A stretch of 64,000 bases of DNA from Sophora flavescens (Eukaryota > Streptophyta > Magnoliopsida > Fabales > Fabaceae), in NCBI GenBank assembly GCA_030762895.1, contig JAUPTC010000016.1, forward strand, positions 744,001 through 808,000, given 5' to 3'. The notes beneath the pieces are model-generated. The model searched no databases. It was not told the origin of the DNA and saw only the letters and a list, made by a program, of their open reading frames with translations. Positions within the stretch are counted from its first letter, which is position 1; every line of letters begins with the position of its first letter. Shown here piece after piece: positions 1 through 10,060 of this stretch. Position numbers and translations under genes: made by a program.

Positions 1-1
1 C

Positions 2-838
2 AACTCCCAGCAGTGCACAACCAAAAGCAACTCTGTCGAGACAAGGGGTGTGAATGAGGTCCGTGGCTCTTCTTCCAACAAGGCCCTTGAAACCAGAATT
101 GATGAGCTTACTTCTTTTGTGAAACAGCTGGCAGTGGATAAAGTTCAAATAGCAAGGTTATGTGACATTTGTACTTCTCCTGAGCACCTGTCCGATGCAT
201 GCCCTATTCTGAAAGATGAGTCAGTCACTGATTTGCCTCAAGCATATGCAGCCAATCTCTACAATCAAGGCAACAATCAGAACAGGTACAACATTCCTGA
301 CCTCTCCACTAATAAGTACCACCCCATCTGGAGAAACCATCCGAACCTTCGGTATGGGAACTCATATGCACAACAGCAACAACCAATGTTACCGCTGGCA
401 CCACCACAGAATTCTCCCCAAGTGACCACCTCTGCACCTTCTGGACCTTCACTAGAGGACCTTGTCAAGTAAATGGCTGCACAAAATCTCCAGTTTCAGC
501 AGCGAACGGACTCTAGTATTCATGCTCTGCAGACACAGATTGGACAGCTTGCCACTTCGATGAATGCCATGCAGCAAGCTCAAGGATCGAACCAACTACC
601 TGCACAAACAGTGGTGAATCTTAATGCTCCAAATCCTAATGTGAGTGCAATTTCTTTGAGATCCGGGAAAGTTGTAGAGGCAGCCCCTGAAAAAGGTAAG
701 GAAACTGTTGAGGTAACACCTGAACCTTCTGCTGTTGTTGAAGCCGAGAAAGAGTATGTGCCACCAATCCCCTTCCCTCTAAGAGTGCTGTAAAATAAAA
801 AGATTGATGGGGAAGACAAGGAGAGGGAGATTCTGGAT
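2..838 (+). pseudogene. gag: gag C-terminal part of element W (broken)
   Basis: The reading frame is open from the window edge, so the N-terminal capsid part is missing. What remains matches the C-terminal half of the Z gag: a CDICTSPEHLSDACP stretch resembling a CCHC knuckle around bases 160-210, then a Gln/Asn/Pro-rich low-complexity region and a segment FQQRTDSS with predicted helix before the linker to protease. The protein would package RNA in the virus-like particle. TAA at 470-472 replaces a Gln present in Z, and a second TAA at 791-793 interrupts the linker. The same frame continues into the protease, so gag and pol were one frame. Confidence 0.8.
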
Positions 839-2128
839 GTGTTAAGAAAAGTGGCGGTAAACATTCCGCTTCTTGATGTGATTAAGCAGATTCCGAGATA
901 TGCAAAGTTTCTGAAGGACTTGTGCACACACAAGAGGAGGTTGAAGGGTAATGAGAGAGTCAATTTGGGGCAAAATGTTTCAGCCCTCATTCAACCTAAA
1001 CCTGCATCTGAGAAAGTTATTGTTTCATCCCTCACTCAGGCAATGCCACATAAATGCAAGGATCCAGGAACTTTTGCTATTCCATGCACCATTGGGGACA
1101 GTAAATTCGACAATTGCATGTTGGATTTAGGAGCTTCTATTAATGTCATGCCCACTTCTGTCTTCAACAATCTTGATCTTGGTCCTTTGCAACATACTGG
1201 TCTCACTATTCAGTTGGCAAACAGGACCAATGCTCGCCCCATTGGAGTGGTAGAAGATGTGCTGGTACAAGTTAATGACTTGATTTTCCCTGCTGATTTT
1301 TACATCCTAGACATGGCAGGGGAAACAAATTCAAGCAGATCACCGATCATTCTGGGCAGACCGTTCATGAAAACGACGAAGACAAAGATTGAAGTTGATG
1401 ATGGAACCATGTCCATGGAGTTTGGTGACATTGTTGCAAAATTCAACATTTTCGATGCTATGAAGCATCCCTTGGAAGAGCATTCTGTCTTTCAAATAGA
1501 GTTGCTCTCCGAAATTGTTGATGACACTTATGATGACTTGGTTTATGATTTTCCATCTATCTCTGGTTTTGATGATGTTTATTCATGTGCTGATTGTAAT
1601 AACACTAACCCTTGTGATGTTTGTGCTGAGATTGATGCTACCTTGCAGGGTGACAGTGTAAGTGAGGCTGTTTGTTCAGCTGAGGTTCTTGACAGCACGG
1701 CTGCCCCAAATGTACCATCCATTGAGCAGCCACCCTCCCTAGAGCTTAAGCCACTTCCTGGAAATCTGAAGTATGCTTATTTGGAGAGGAATGAAAAACT
1801 TCCAGTTATAATTTCCTCCAACCTGGATTCTAACCAGGAAACTAAGCTCTTGGAGGTTTTGAAGAAGCATAAGAAAGCAATTGGGTGGACCTTGGCTGAC
1901 ATACCAGGTATTAGCCCCTCCAGGTGTATGCATAGGATTTTGTTGGAGGATGGGGCTAAAACAGTTAGGCAGCCCCAAAGGCGGCTCAATCCCTTGATCC
2001 TTGATGTTGTGAAGAAGGAGGTAACAAAACTCTTGCATGCGGGTATCATATACCTTATCTCTGACAGTAATTGGGTGAGCCCAGTGCAAGTTGTACCTAA
2101 GAAATCTGGTCTCAGTGGTGAAAAATGA
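839..2128 (+). pseudogene. pol: protease and RT N-terminus of element W
   Basis: This 429-residue open segment is in frame with gag. It holds an aspartic protease of retropepsin type: the catalytic motif DLGASINVMP is encoded near 1124-1153 and the ILGRPF motif near 1345-1370. An acidic, Cys-rich linker follows (about 1500-1720), then the start of RT with IGWTLADIPGISP and the VQVVPKKSG block at 2080-2115. The frame is lost between 2110 and 2130 by a small indel in the RT N-terminal region; the next frame carries TAG at 2166-2168 where Z has Trp. Role: polyprotein processing and start of reverse transcription. The frameshift separates it from the catalytic RT. Confidence 0.85.
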
Positions 2129-2192
2129 AAATGATGAGCTTGTTCCCACTAGAGTTCAGAATAGCTAGAGAGTCTATATTGATTACAGGAGA

Positions 2193-4649
2193 TTGAACCA
2201 GGCTACTAGAAAGGATCACTTTCCTTTGCCGTTCATCGATCAGATGCTTGAACGGCTGGCCGGTAAATCACACTATTGCTTTCTTGATGGTTTTTCAGGT
2301 TACTTCCAGATCCACTTTGCACCAGAGGATCAGGAAAAGACAACCTTCACGTGCCCCTTCGGCACGTTTGCTTACAGGAGGATGCCATTTGGTCTTTGCA
2401 ATGCTCCTGGCACATTCCAGAGATGCATGATTAGTATTTTCACTGAGTATATTGAGAATTGCATGGAAGTGTTCATGGATGATTTCACTGTTTATGGTTC
2501 CTCATTTGATGCATGCTTGCATAGTTTGAATCTGGTTTTAGAAAGATGCATTGAAACTGATCTTGTTTTGAATTATGAAAAATGTCATTTCATGGTTGAA
2601 CAGTGGATTGTTTTTGGGCATATTATTTCTAAAAAGGGTATTTCAATAGATCCTACTAAGATTGAGGTGATTTCTACACTGCCTTACCCATCTTGCGTTC
2701 GCGAGATTCGCTCTTTTCTTGGTCATGCAGGTTTTTACATGCGCTTCATAAAGGATTTCAGCAAGATAACCCTTCCTCTGTCCAACCTGCTGAAGAATTA
2801 TGCCATTTTCAACTTTGATGACAACTGCAAAAAGGCATTTGATTTCTTGAAGAAGGCATTGACCTCTACTCCCATCATCCAGCCTCCTGACTGGACCCTC
2901 CCTTTTGAGATTATGTGCGATGCCTCTAACTATGCTGTGGGGGCGGTCCTTGCACAAAGGGTGGGCAAGGTTGCCCATGTGATTTACTATGCTTCTAGGA
3001 CTCTAGATGATGCACAGGCTAATTACACCACTACTGAGAAGGAACTTCTAGCTATTGTTTTTGCTCTTGATAAATTTAGATCATATTTGCTAGGTTCCAA
3101 GGTGGTTGTTTTTACTGACCATGCAGCTTTGAAGTACTTGTTAAAGAAACCAGAAGCAAAGCCGAGATTGATTCGGTGGATGTTGTTGCTCCAAGAGTTT
3201 AGTGTGGAGATTAAAGACAAGAGTGGAGCTGAGAATTTAGTAGCTGATCACTTGAGCAGAATAGAGAGGAATGAGGATCCTTCCCCCATTCAGGATGACT
3301 TTCCTGATGAGCAGCTTTTACAGTTACATGGGGTAACTCCTAGGTTTGCTGATATTGTTAACTATCTTGTTGCCGGTGTTTTTCCAACAGGTGCAACTAG
3401 ATCACAAATTCACAAACTCAAGAGTGATGCCAAATATTATGTTTGGGATGATCCATATCTTTGGAAGTTTGGCAGTGATCGGGTAATTAGGAGATGTGTC
3501 CCCGACTATGAGATTGAATCTATTCTGCACTTTTCTCATGCTTCTCAAGTAGGGGGACACTTTGGGCCACAGAGGACTGTAAGAAAAGTCCTAGATTCAG
3601 GTTTTTACTGGCCCACCATTTTTAGGGATGCTTATGAGGTTTACCGCACTTGTAGAGAGTGTCAGACAGCAGGTACAGCCATCACTCGTAAGAGTGAAAT
3701 GCCTCAGCAACCTATGCTTTTCTGTGAGGTGTTTGATGTGTGGGGAATTGACTTTATGGGTCCTTTCCCTGCATCTTTTGGTTTTCTCTATATTTTACTG
3801 GTTGTTGACTATGTTTCAAAGTGGGTGGAAGCTATCCCCACTAGGACTAAAAATTCTGGAGTTGTTGCAAACTTTTTCAGGTCCAATATCTTTTGCAAGT
3901 TCGGAATACCTCGGGCTATCATAAGTGACCAAGGCACTCATTTCTGCAACCGCACCATGGAAGCTTTACTCCGGAAGTATGGAGTTGTGCATAGGGTCTC
4001 CACTGCATATCATCCCCAGACTAATGGGCAGGCTGAGATCTCAAACAGAGAGATCAAACAGATCTTGGAGAAAGTGGTGCAGCCAAATAGGAGGGATTGG
4101 AGCCGCCGTCTAGAAGACGCACTTTGGGCTCAAAGAACCGCTTTCAAGACACCAATAGGGATGTCTCCCTATAGACTTGTGTTCGGTAAGGCATGCCACC
4201 TTCCTGTAGAGATTGAGCACCGTGCTTATTGGGCGGTCAGAAGCTGTAATTTGGAAATGCAAAAGGCAGGCATTGAAAGGAAACTCCAATTACAGCAGCT
4301 TGAAGAGCTTAGGCTAGAAGCCTATGAAAGCTCTCGAATCTACAAAGAGAAAACCAAGCACTTCCATGATCAGATGATTTCTAGGAAGGAATTCTCTGTA
4401 GGCCAACAGGTGTTATTGTTTAACTCCCGGCTGAAAGTGATGGCTGGGAAACTTCGATCCAAGTGGATTGGCCCATTTGTTGTTACTAATGTTTTCCCTC
4501 ATGGTGCAGTAGAAATAAGAAGTGCAGGTAGCAACAAGGTCTTTAAGGTTAATGGGCAGCGCTTGAAGCTATTCCATGAGAGCTCGGTGCCTGAAGATGC
4601 TACTGTTGAAGAGCTCTCCTTGGGAGAGCCCACCTACACTACAACTTGA
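2193..4649 (+). CDS. pol: RT / RNase H / integrase open frame of element W
   Basis: An 818-residue uninterrupted frame downstream of the frameshift; the listed start is only where the open frame begins, not a natural start codon. RT palm motifs include FLDGFSGY and the catalytic FMDD at about residues 94-97. RNase H follows (CDASNYAVGAVLA near residue 240; TTTEKELLAI; TDHAALKYLL). Integrase has an HHCC zinc-binding region (HASQVGGH, then CRECQTAG) and the DDE triad in WGIDFMGP, ISDQGTHF and GQAEISNREIK. A basic C-terminal region ends at a TGA beside 4649. It copies RNA into DNA, degrades the template strand and integrates the product. All catalytic residues appear intact, but upstream stops prevent normal translation. 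Confidence 0.9.
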   Translation: MNQATRKDHFPLPFIDQMLERLAGKSHYCFLDGFSGYFQIHFAPEDQEKTTFTCPFGTFAYRRMPFGLCNAPGTFQRCMISIFTEYIENCMEVFMDDFTVYGSSFDACLHSLNLVLERCIETDLVLNYEKCHFMVEQWIVFGHIISKKGISIDPTKIEVISTLPYPSCVREIRSFLGHAGFYMRFIKDFSKITLPLSNLLKNYAIFNFDDNCKKAFDFLKKALTSTPIIQPPDWTLPFEIMCDASNYAVGAVLAQRVGKVAHVIYYASRTLDDAQANYTTTEKELLAIVFALDKFRSYLLGSKVVVFTDHAALKYLLKKPEAKPRLIRWMLLLQEFSVEIKDKSGAENLVADHLSRIERNEDPSPIQDDFPDEQLLQLHGVTPRFADIVNYLVAGVFPTGATRSQIHKLKSDAKYYVWDDPYLWKFGSDRVIRRCVPDYEIESILHFSHASQVGGHFGPQRTVRKVLDSGFYWPTIFRDAYEVYRTCRECQTAGTAITRKSEMPQQPMLFCEVFDVWGIDFMGPFPASFGFLYILLVVDYVSKWVEAIPTRTKNSGVVANFFRSNIFCKFGIPRAIISDQGTHFCNRTMEALLRKYGVVHRVSTAYHPQTNGQAEISNREIKQILEKVVQPNRRDWSRRLEDALWAQRTAFKTPIGMSPYRLVFGKACHLPVEIEHRAYWAVRSCNLEMQKAGIERKLQLQQLEELRLEAYESSRIYKEKTKHFHDQMISRKEFSVGQQVLLFNSRLKVMAGKLRSKWIGPFVVTNVFPHGAVEIRSAGSNKVFKVNGQRLKLFHESSVPEDATVEELSLGEPTYTTT

Positions 4650-6098
4650 TCAGGGAGCACCTTCTCCTTTCCCTCACTCTGATTTTATATTTATGTTCTT
4701 TCATTGAGGACAATGTGTGTTTTAAGTGTGGGGGAGGGAACCAATTGTTTTGTTTGTGTTGCTTTGAGTCGTTTGTGTGTGAGTCTTGTGTCAGCAAGCT
4801 TGATTGGATTTTGGTGAATTCGCATAGATAGATTGCATGATATATGTTGACTGTTGATGATTTCCCCCTAGGTTTTGAAAATTGAAAATTGATCCCCATG
4901 TGAAAAATTGAAAATTAAACTTTGAGATATTCTATTGTGATTGCATGATTTATGATAAGTTTGGGGTGAAGGGATGCACACACTAGGGATTGAATCTCGG
5001 TCAAACAATTTGCAAAAATGTCCAGGTGAGGATTTGGGCCTCCAACATGTTTTTAATTGTGTGAATCACTTTTGAGTTGCACTTTCCCGAATTTGCTTGA
5101 ATCTCTTCATGGTTTGCATGTTTATGTGCTTGCATCACATGATTTAGGCAATTTTCTTTGAATTAACTACTTGGCCTAAAAGAACCATCCCTAATGCATG
5201 TTCTCTAGTTAGCCCCATTGAGCCTAATTAGCATATTGTTTCGTGATGACCCTATGTTACAATCCAAAAAAATCTGAAAAAAAAACATGTTAACCCGATC
5301 TTAGGATTAGGAGAGCATGGAAGCTTAGCAAGAGAAGGGTTGCAAGAAAGTAAGTTTGGGGTGGCTGCATGGATACAATATGTCATTCTGGGTTGAGAAA
5401 AAGAAAAAAAAATGAAGGTTGGAGCCCAAGGCAAAGTAAAAAGAAAAAAAAAGAAAAGGAAAAGAAGAAAAGAACAAAATGTAAAAAAAAAAGGTATTCA
5501 AAGGAAAAAGGTTGTAGTCACCCAAAGCAAGAAGAAAAATGGAAAAAGGAATTTGAGTGGAAGTTCAATGTGTCGAAATGCTCATGCTCTCTTAGTTCCT
5601 AGGGACTTAAGCCTAGTACCTTTGAATATCCTACCTTTAGCCAGGCCCCATTACAACCTTTAAAAGACCTTTTGATGTTGCATGCATGTTTTCGTGGGAA
5701 CCATTTTGAGATAAAAATCAAATTCATGGGAAGTGCTCTTGAAATGTGAAATTGAGTGAAAAGTTGATTGCCTAGACAAATTGAGTGAAATTGAGTGAAA
5801 TATTTCATGCCCGTGTGAGGAAGGCAATTGTTTGAAATTGGTGATCTCCCTTTTGTGTGTAACTTGGATCCTTAACTTAGATTAATGATTGCATGAATGA
5901 TGGAATTCTCAATTCTTTAAAGTAAATGAATGTGGGGATTACATTGTTGCAATGGGGAAAAGCATTGAAGAAAAAATGTTTTGTCAAGACTGCATGAAAT
6001 TTGTGCGAAATTGATTGAATCCTCTAAGCTTGCCAAGTTTGAGTCTTTTTGAGTTTTAGTTTGCTTGGGGACAAGCAAAGTTTAAGTTTGGGGTATTT
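4650..6098 (+). other. W 3' noncoding region with two polypurine-like tracts
   Basis: About 1.45 kb between integrase and LTR without a credible gene; the Lys-rich frames around 5370-5660 come from A-rich sequence. Two similar motifs bracket it: a GAGGACAATGTGTG element followed by GTGTGGGGGAGGG at 4706-4738, and GGGGACAAGC followed by AAGTTTGGGGTATTT at 6066-6098. The second directly abuts the LTR and is the polypurine tract that primes plus-strand synthesis. The first may be an internal copy. The same pairing occurs in E3. Confidence 0.7.
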
Positions 6099-6329
6099 TG
6101 ATCAGCCTCTGGCTCGACTAGTTTTATACTAGTAAGACCGTGGTTTTATTCGAGTTTAATCTCGTTTTCTCCCAAATTTGGATTTAATTGTCCTCAAGTA
6201 ACATTTTGAGTCTCTTAAGTAGTTTTAGGATAATTTAGTTGATTTTGAGTCAAATAAAGCATTTACTGCTATTTCATGTTTTCATGCTAATAAGAAGAGC
6301 AAGAAGGGAAGGACACTTGAAGCAGAAGC

Positions 6330-6691
6330 CATCACGCCCAGGCCGTGACACTGGTCACGGCCGTGATGAGCCACCCAGGAAAGTCAGAAAGCATCACGAC
6401 CCAGCCGTGATATCCATCACCGGCGTGATGAGAAGTCCCTGAAGACCAGAAGACATCGCGGCCCATCCGTGATAACCATCACGGGCGTGATGAGGAGAAC
6501 CTAAAAGTCAGAATTGATCACGGCCTAGCCGTGATGGAGGTCACGGCCGTGACAGATCAGCACCCATGGACAGAAAGGATCACGGCCTGGCCGTGATGAG
6601 TATCACGGCCGTGATAGACTAGAATTTGAATGCGCGCCCTTGGCAGAATTGGTCACGACCTGGCCGTGACGGCCATCACGGTCGTGACGCG
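6330..6691. repeat. 62-bp tandem array of paired palindromes in the W LTR
   Basis: Six units start at 6330, 6392, 6454, 6516, 6578 and 6651; the first four steps are exactly 62 bp and the last is 73 bp. Each unit has a ~41-bp core with two palindromes, an ATCACGGCC-N-GGCCGTGAT type and an ATCACGGCCGTGAT type, then a ~21-bp purine-rich spacer such as CCAGGAAAGTCAGAAAG. The period is not a multiple of three, so it is not coding. The last unit ends about 10 bp upstream of the TATA box, as expected for a U3 enhancer or protein-binding array. Confidence 0.9.
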
Positions 6692-6700
6692 CGGCCTCTT

Positions 6701-6708
6701 TATAAATA
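6701..6708 (+). promoter_or_regulatory. TATA box of the W LTR
   Basis: TATAAATA followed by GGAGCAC, about 600 bp into the LTR and immediately after the palindrome array. The Z LTRs carry the same TATAAATAGGAGC core on the minus strand. Confidence 0.75.
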
Positions 6709-7485
6709 GGAGCACAGCAGACACAAAAAATATCCAGTTTTTCACTGTTTACATTATACTTTTAGGTTATTGTCATATTTGTGATGGAGAACTAATCCCC
6801 TTGGATTAATCTGCTGTAATCGGTTTCCGCCGACACTCGAGGTTCTGTAATTCCCGGATTAATTTGCTTCTTCCTTTCAATATTATCCTATATGTCTGTT
6901 TGCTTAATTCAGGTTGTATAGAATAAGTGTTGATTTATTTCAGTGATTCTATGTTCCTATACCTAATCGCGTTTGCTTAACTCGCGTGTGTTCAATCGTG
7001 TTTGCTTAATTCACGAGTGCTTCATCCCGTTTGCTTAATTCAGGAATTAGGAACATACATCTCGTAGTATCAATTTCGCTTGTTAATTGTTGCTACAATC
7101 GGAAAGGGATTAGAATCTGCTTAGGGCATGGGAATTATATGAATCAATGATAGTTGGAAACCGAGAACAGTAGATTAATCGTTTTAACTATTGATAATCA
7201 CTTATTTCTTAATTGCATTGTTTTCTTTTAATTGAATCTTTCAATCTGAAAACCCCCTCCCAAAACTGATTTTGTGGTTAATAACAATACAAGAGTCCTT
7301 GAGAGACGATACTCGAGTTGTCGTACCCTGACTACACTTTTTCAAACCACTCACTTTTTGACCCGTGCGCGACAGCGGGTCAATTTACATTGCAATATAT
7401 AAGCTCAACTATATTTATAGGTTAATGGTTTTATTTTCTGCTAGAGTTAATTATTAATTTACGAAAGCCTTAGTTTCCTGTTTGA

Positions 7486-7545
7486 GATTCAATATTAATG
7501 AGCATGCGTACCTTCTCAAGGTACGCATGCTCATTGTATTGAATC
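7486..7545. repeat. Perfect 18-bp inverted repeat with 3-nt loop
   Basis: The arm at 7497-7514 is the exact reverse complement of 7518-7535, with CTC between. Outer arms GATTCAATA and TATTGAATC at 7486-7494 and 7537-7545 extend the stem after a 2-against-1-nt bulge. It would form a very stable cruciform or RNA hairpin. It sits in the CACTA remnant upstream of the first recognisable exon. It could be a tiny MITE or a palindromic repair scar. Confidence 0.85.
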
Positions 7546-7653
7546 TTGAATTGTCCAAGTGGGACAGTTTGGGAAAAAACCTTTTTTACACTCGTACAAT
7601 AGTCATTTCAATGTTCAAATGCCTTATTTATTAATGCTCTAATTTTGCTGCAG

Positions 7654-9040
7654 CTTTCTGCCCGCAAAGGGCCCTTCTGATTCGATATCGAAGATCCTGC
7701 GACACAAGTTTGATGGTCCATGTCCTACATGGAAGCCCATCCCAGGGGGCCATAGGGATTAGCTGTTTCTAGAGTTTAAGGTAACAATTTATTAAGTTAT
7801 TTAAATTAAATTTACATTATATATATATACACACACACGAATTTCCTAACAACTGTACGTTGCAGAAAGAGTATAGGTGGGACGTAGCTTTAGAGGGTCT
7901 CGTCAGGGACATATTTGAGCATAAAGGCTCACTGGTCATGAAGAATCTGACGAACAAGCTGAGGAAGGGTAAGAATAAGGGGAAGTGGGTGGATCCTGAG
8001 ATCAGGAGGCAGCTGGACCAGTACTGGGCTACTGAGAAGTTCCAGGAGATTCAGGCCACAGCTCGGTGTAATCGAGATTCTGATGGTGGCGCATGTGCTT
8101 GGACCAGCGGGTCTAAATCAGCCGCCGCCTACTACGATGAGCTGGTAATACATTAAACTTTTGACTTATTATACTATTTAATTAATTAGTTTTCATTTTT
8201 AATTATTCTTATGAATTTAAGAATATATTTTTCTGTGCAGAAAGCACAGAAACAGCAGGCCCCGACTACTATGGAGTTGGTGGAGAGGACGAAGAAGTTG
8301 AAGTCGGGGACATGGGTCAACGACAAGGCCCGTAACTATGCTGTAAGCAAAAAAACAATTTAGTGTTTACTTGTAATTTATTATAAATGATTTGTTAATA
8401 TTGATTATAATTTTAACTAAATCTCTTCAACTATACTTTGTAGGTGGACTTCAACGAGAAAAGGGACAATGCCATATCACGTGCCTCACAGTCACAAGAT
8501 GAGGCCTTGACTGGTGATGGGCCCAGCTCTCCTATCTTTGTCGACGATAATGCCATTTATTTGGAGGTCGTCGGGGGCAGGAACAAGAAGGGGCATGTGT
8601 ATGACCTCGGACACCTGGGAGGTGAGTTTATCGCTTCATCATCCGGCACGCCTGCTCCTTCCTACGCCGATACCGTCCCTCAGGAGCATTTCAACCAAAT
8701 GCAGGACACCATCAAGCAGCTGAACGCGGAGCTTCGGGAGAAGAGCGAGAGAGAGCAGCCGATGGCGAACCGGATTGCACAGTTGACTCAGGCACACCGG
8801 CAGCTGATGCAGATGAGCATCGAGCAGGGCCAGACACTACGGCTGGTGTTGGAGCAGATGAGGATCCAGACTCCAGTTGCTCAGGGTGATGCTCTGACGG
8901 TTGTGCCGCCTGCTGTCGCTCCACCAGTTCCACCGCTAACTACTGATGCTGCTACTGCAGAGGACGATCAGATAGCAGACGTCGATGGTACGGACGCTGA
9001 GGATGATTGGATTCCTCCATCTCCCCCTCATCATGACTGA
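7654..9040 (+). pseudogene. Ptta/En/Spm-type transposase-like gene, four exons, nonsense-mutated
   Basis: Coding blocks 7654-7780, 7866-8144, 8241-8342 and 8444-9040 are separated by introns with GT...AG ends (7781-7865, 8145-8240, 8343-8443), and the frame is kept at all three joins. The product resembles the plant CACTA second-ORF/Transposase_24 family: block 2 has EYRWDV and a basic NKLRKGKNKGKW stretch, block 3 has KSGTWVNDKARN, block 4 has GRNKKGHVYDLGHLG, then a Gln-rich helical or coiled-coil segment (about 8690-8870) and a Pro/Asp-rich tail ending in TGA at 9038-9040. TAG at 7760-7762 interrupts the first block and upstream exons are missing. It probably acted in DNA binding during transposition; now defective. 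Confidence 0.65.
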
Positions 9041-9249
9041 TTTTTTTTTGTCATATTTTTGACTTTAAACGATTTTTGTACGACACTTTGGATTATTTTT
9101 TTATATATATATTTATTATTTCTTATGATTGTATATTTCATTAGTAATTTGGTGTGTTTTATTAGTATTTTTGCTAAACTTTAAAGACAAAACGAAAAAA
9201 TTTATTATTTTAAAAATTAAATTTTAAAAAATTAATAAAAACCAGTTTA

Positions 9250-9345
9250 ACGACCGAATTAGAAACCAATAATTCGGTCGCTAAACTTTAGTTACCATTA
9301 ATAGATTGTGGTCTAGCGACCGAAAATCCGTCGCTAATATAGGTT
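9250..9345. repeat. CACTA subterminal repeats
   Basis: Short motifs of the form GCGACCGAA recur in both orientations: ACGACCGAATTA, AATTCGGTCGCTAA, AGCGACCGAAAA and CCGTCGCTAA. Such clustered inverted motifs near a CACTA end are transposase-binding sites in characterised elements. Their presence 200 bp after the stop codon supports the CACTA assignment. Confidence 0.6.
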
Positions 9346-9360
9346 AACAATAACCAACAT

Positions 9361-10060
9361 TGGGGCAGCAATGTGATGCCCCTAGTTTTGTGAATATTCA
9401 CAATGAGCATGCATGACAATTTATGCTTATGATGATAGAGGAGGGAAAGAAAGTACGCCCCTTTTTGCCCTAAGCCAGGTAAAACCTAAGGATGGACACG
9501 CCTTAAGGTTAGAACTCTAAACAGGTTGGCCACTAGGTCTGCTCTATTAGTGAGAGTTGGGACGGGTCTAGACCTCTAAAAGTCACGGTCCCCAGATTTC
9601 CCTCATAAGAGTATGGTTCATGAATCTAGCCACAAGTAGGGATAAACCCTCTCAATATGACTATTCCATGATCTCATGTGCAATCTGAGTGGTGAACTGA
9701 CCAGTATTAGGGAGGTACAAGACCTCTTCAATAACAACGTCAGAGCACCGCCTAATCCTTGGGTTTTTGAGCAAGATCGAGTATAGAGCTAAGGGTGTGT
9801 GCGATATGTGATAGTGATGTGTGTGAAAGGGGGCATACAAACCTGTAACACTTAAAAGTAAAAATTAGAAGAGAAGACAGGAAAAACCTGCAAGACACCA
9901 ACATAGAGATATATAAAAATGGTTACAAGTCCTCTATCCTATTCTTAAAAAATGGGAAAAGAAAAGAAAGGAGGAGGAAACAAAAACACTGTTAGTGAAT
10001 CATATATAACAGTAACATGAGTTAAAACGCCTGCACCACTAACTCTTCTTATTTAAATAA
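9361..10060 (-). repeat. Copy A of Y-type 5' leader sequence
   Basis: About 700 bp nearly identical to 46802-47500, where it follows directly on from the upstream end of the Y ORF1 region. It is therefore read as 5' untranslated leader of an Ogre/Tat-type element in minus orientation. No ORF is present. The left boundary at 9360 is an abrupt junction with CACTA sequence without a visible TSD. Confidence 0.6.

Larger units (their letters stand above)
1..7382 (+). mobile_element. Athila-like Ty3/gypsy retrotransposon W, 5' end outside window
   Basis: The order gag, protease, RT, RNase H, integrase, noncoding 3' region, LTR on the + strand is that of a Ty3/gypsy element. The RT active site reads FMDD and the protease has a DLGAS motif, both usual in the Athila branch. 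Element Z in this window encodes a close relative. The 5' LTR, primer site and most of gag lie left of base 1, so neither the TSD nor the LTR divergence can be read. At least three nonsense codons (470, 791, 2166) and one frameshift (2110-2130) break gag-pol, so this copy cannot make its own proteins. No env-like frame is seen after integrase. Confidence 0.9.
6099..7382 (+). repeat. 3' LTR of element W
   Basis: It begins TGATCAGCC directly after the polypurine tract and is taken to end at GACAGCGGGTCA, giving TG...CA termini and 1284 bp. A TATA box at 6701 and the U3 repeat array lie inside. The right end is inferred from the CA dinucleotide and the change into CACTA-type DNA, because the other LTR is not in the window. 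It would provide the promoter and polyadenylation signals. Confidence 0.75.
7383..9356 (+). mobile_element. CACTA (Ptta/En/Spm) transposon remnant
   Basis: This holds the C-terminal exons of a plant CACTA-type transposase-like gene (Transposase_24 family) followed by subterminal repeats of the GCGACCGAA type. The left end was probably cut by insertion of W, and the right side stops abruptly at 9360 against Y-leader sequence with no clear terminal AGTG. Neither terminal inverted repeat is visible, so it is a fragment. Confidence 0.65.

Noticed and set aside
5369..5663. Lys/Arg-rich frames in the W 3' region
   Set aside because: They come from an A/G-rich low-complexity tract and do not resemble an env or other known protein.
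6239..6442. Frame reading through the palindrome array
   Set aside because: The 62-bp period shifts the frame in each unit, so it cannot be a repeat protein.
6330..6691. CRISPR-like array (regular repeats with spacers)
   Set aside because: Plant nuclear retrotransposon context, repeats are palindromic and diverged, spacers are similar to each other, and there are no cas genes.
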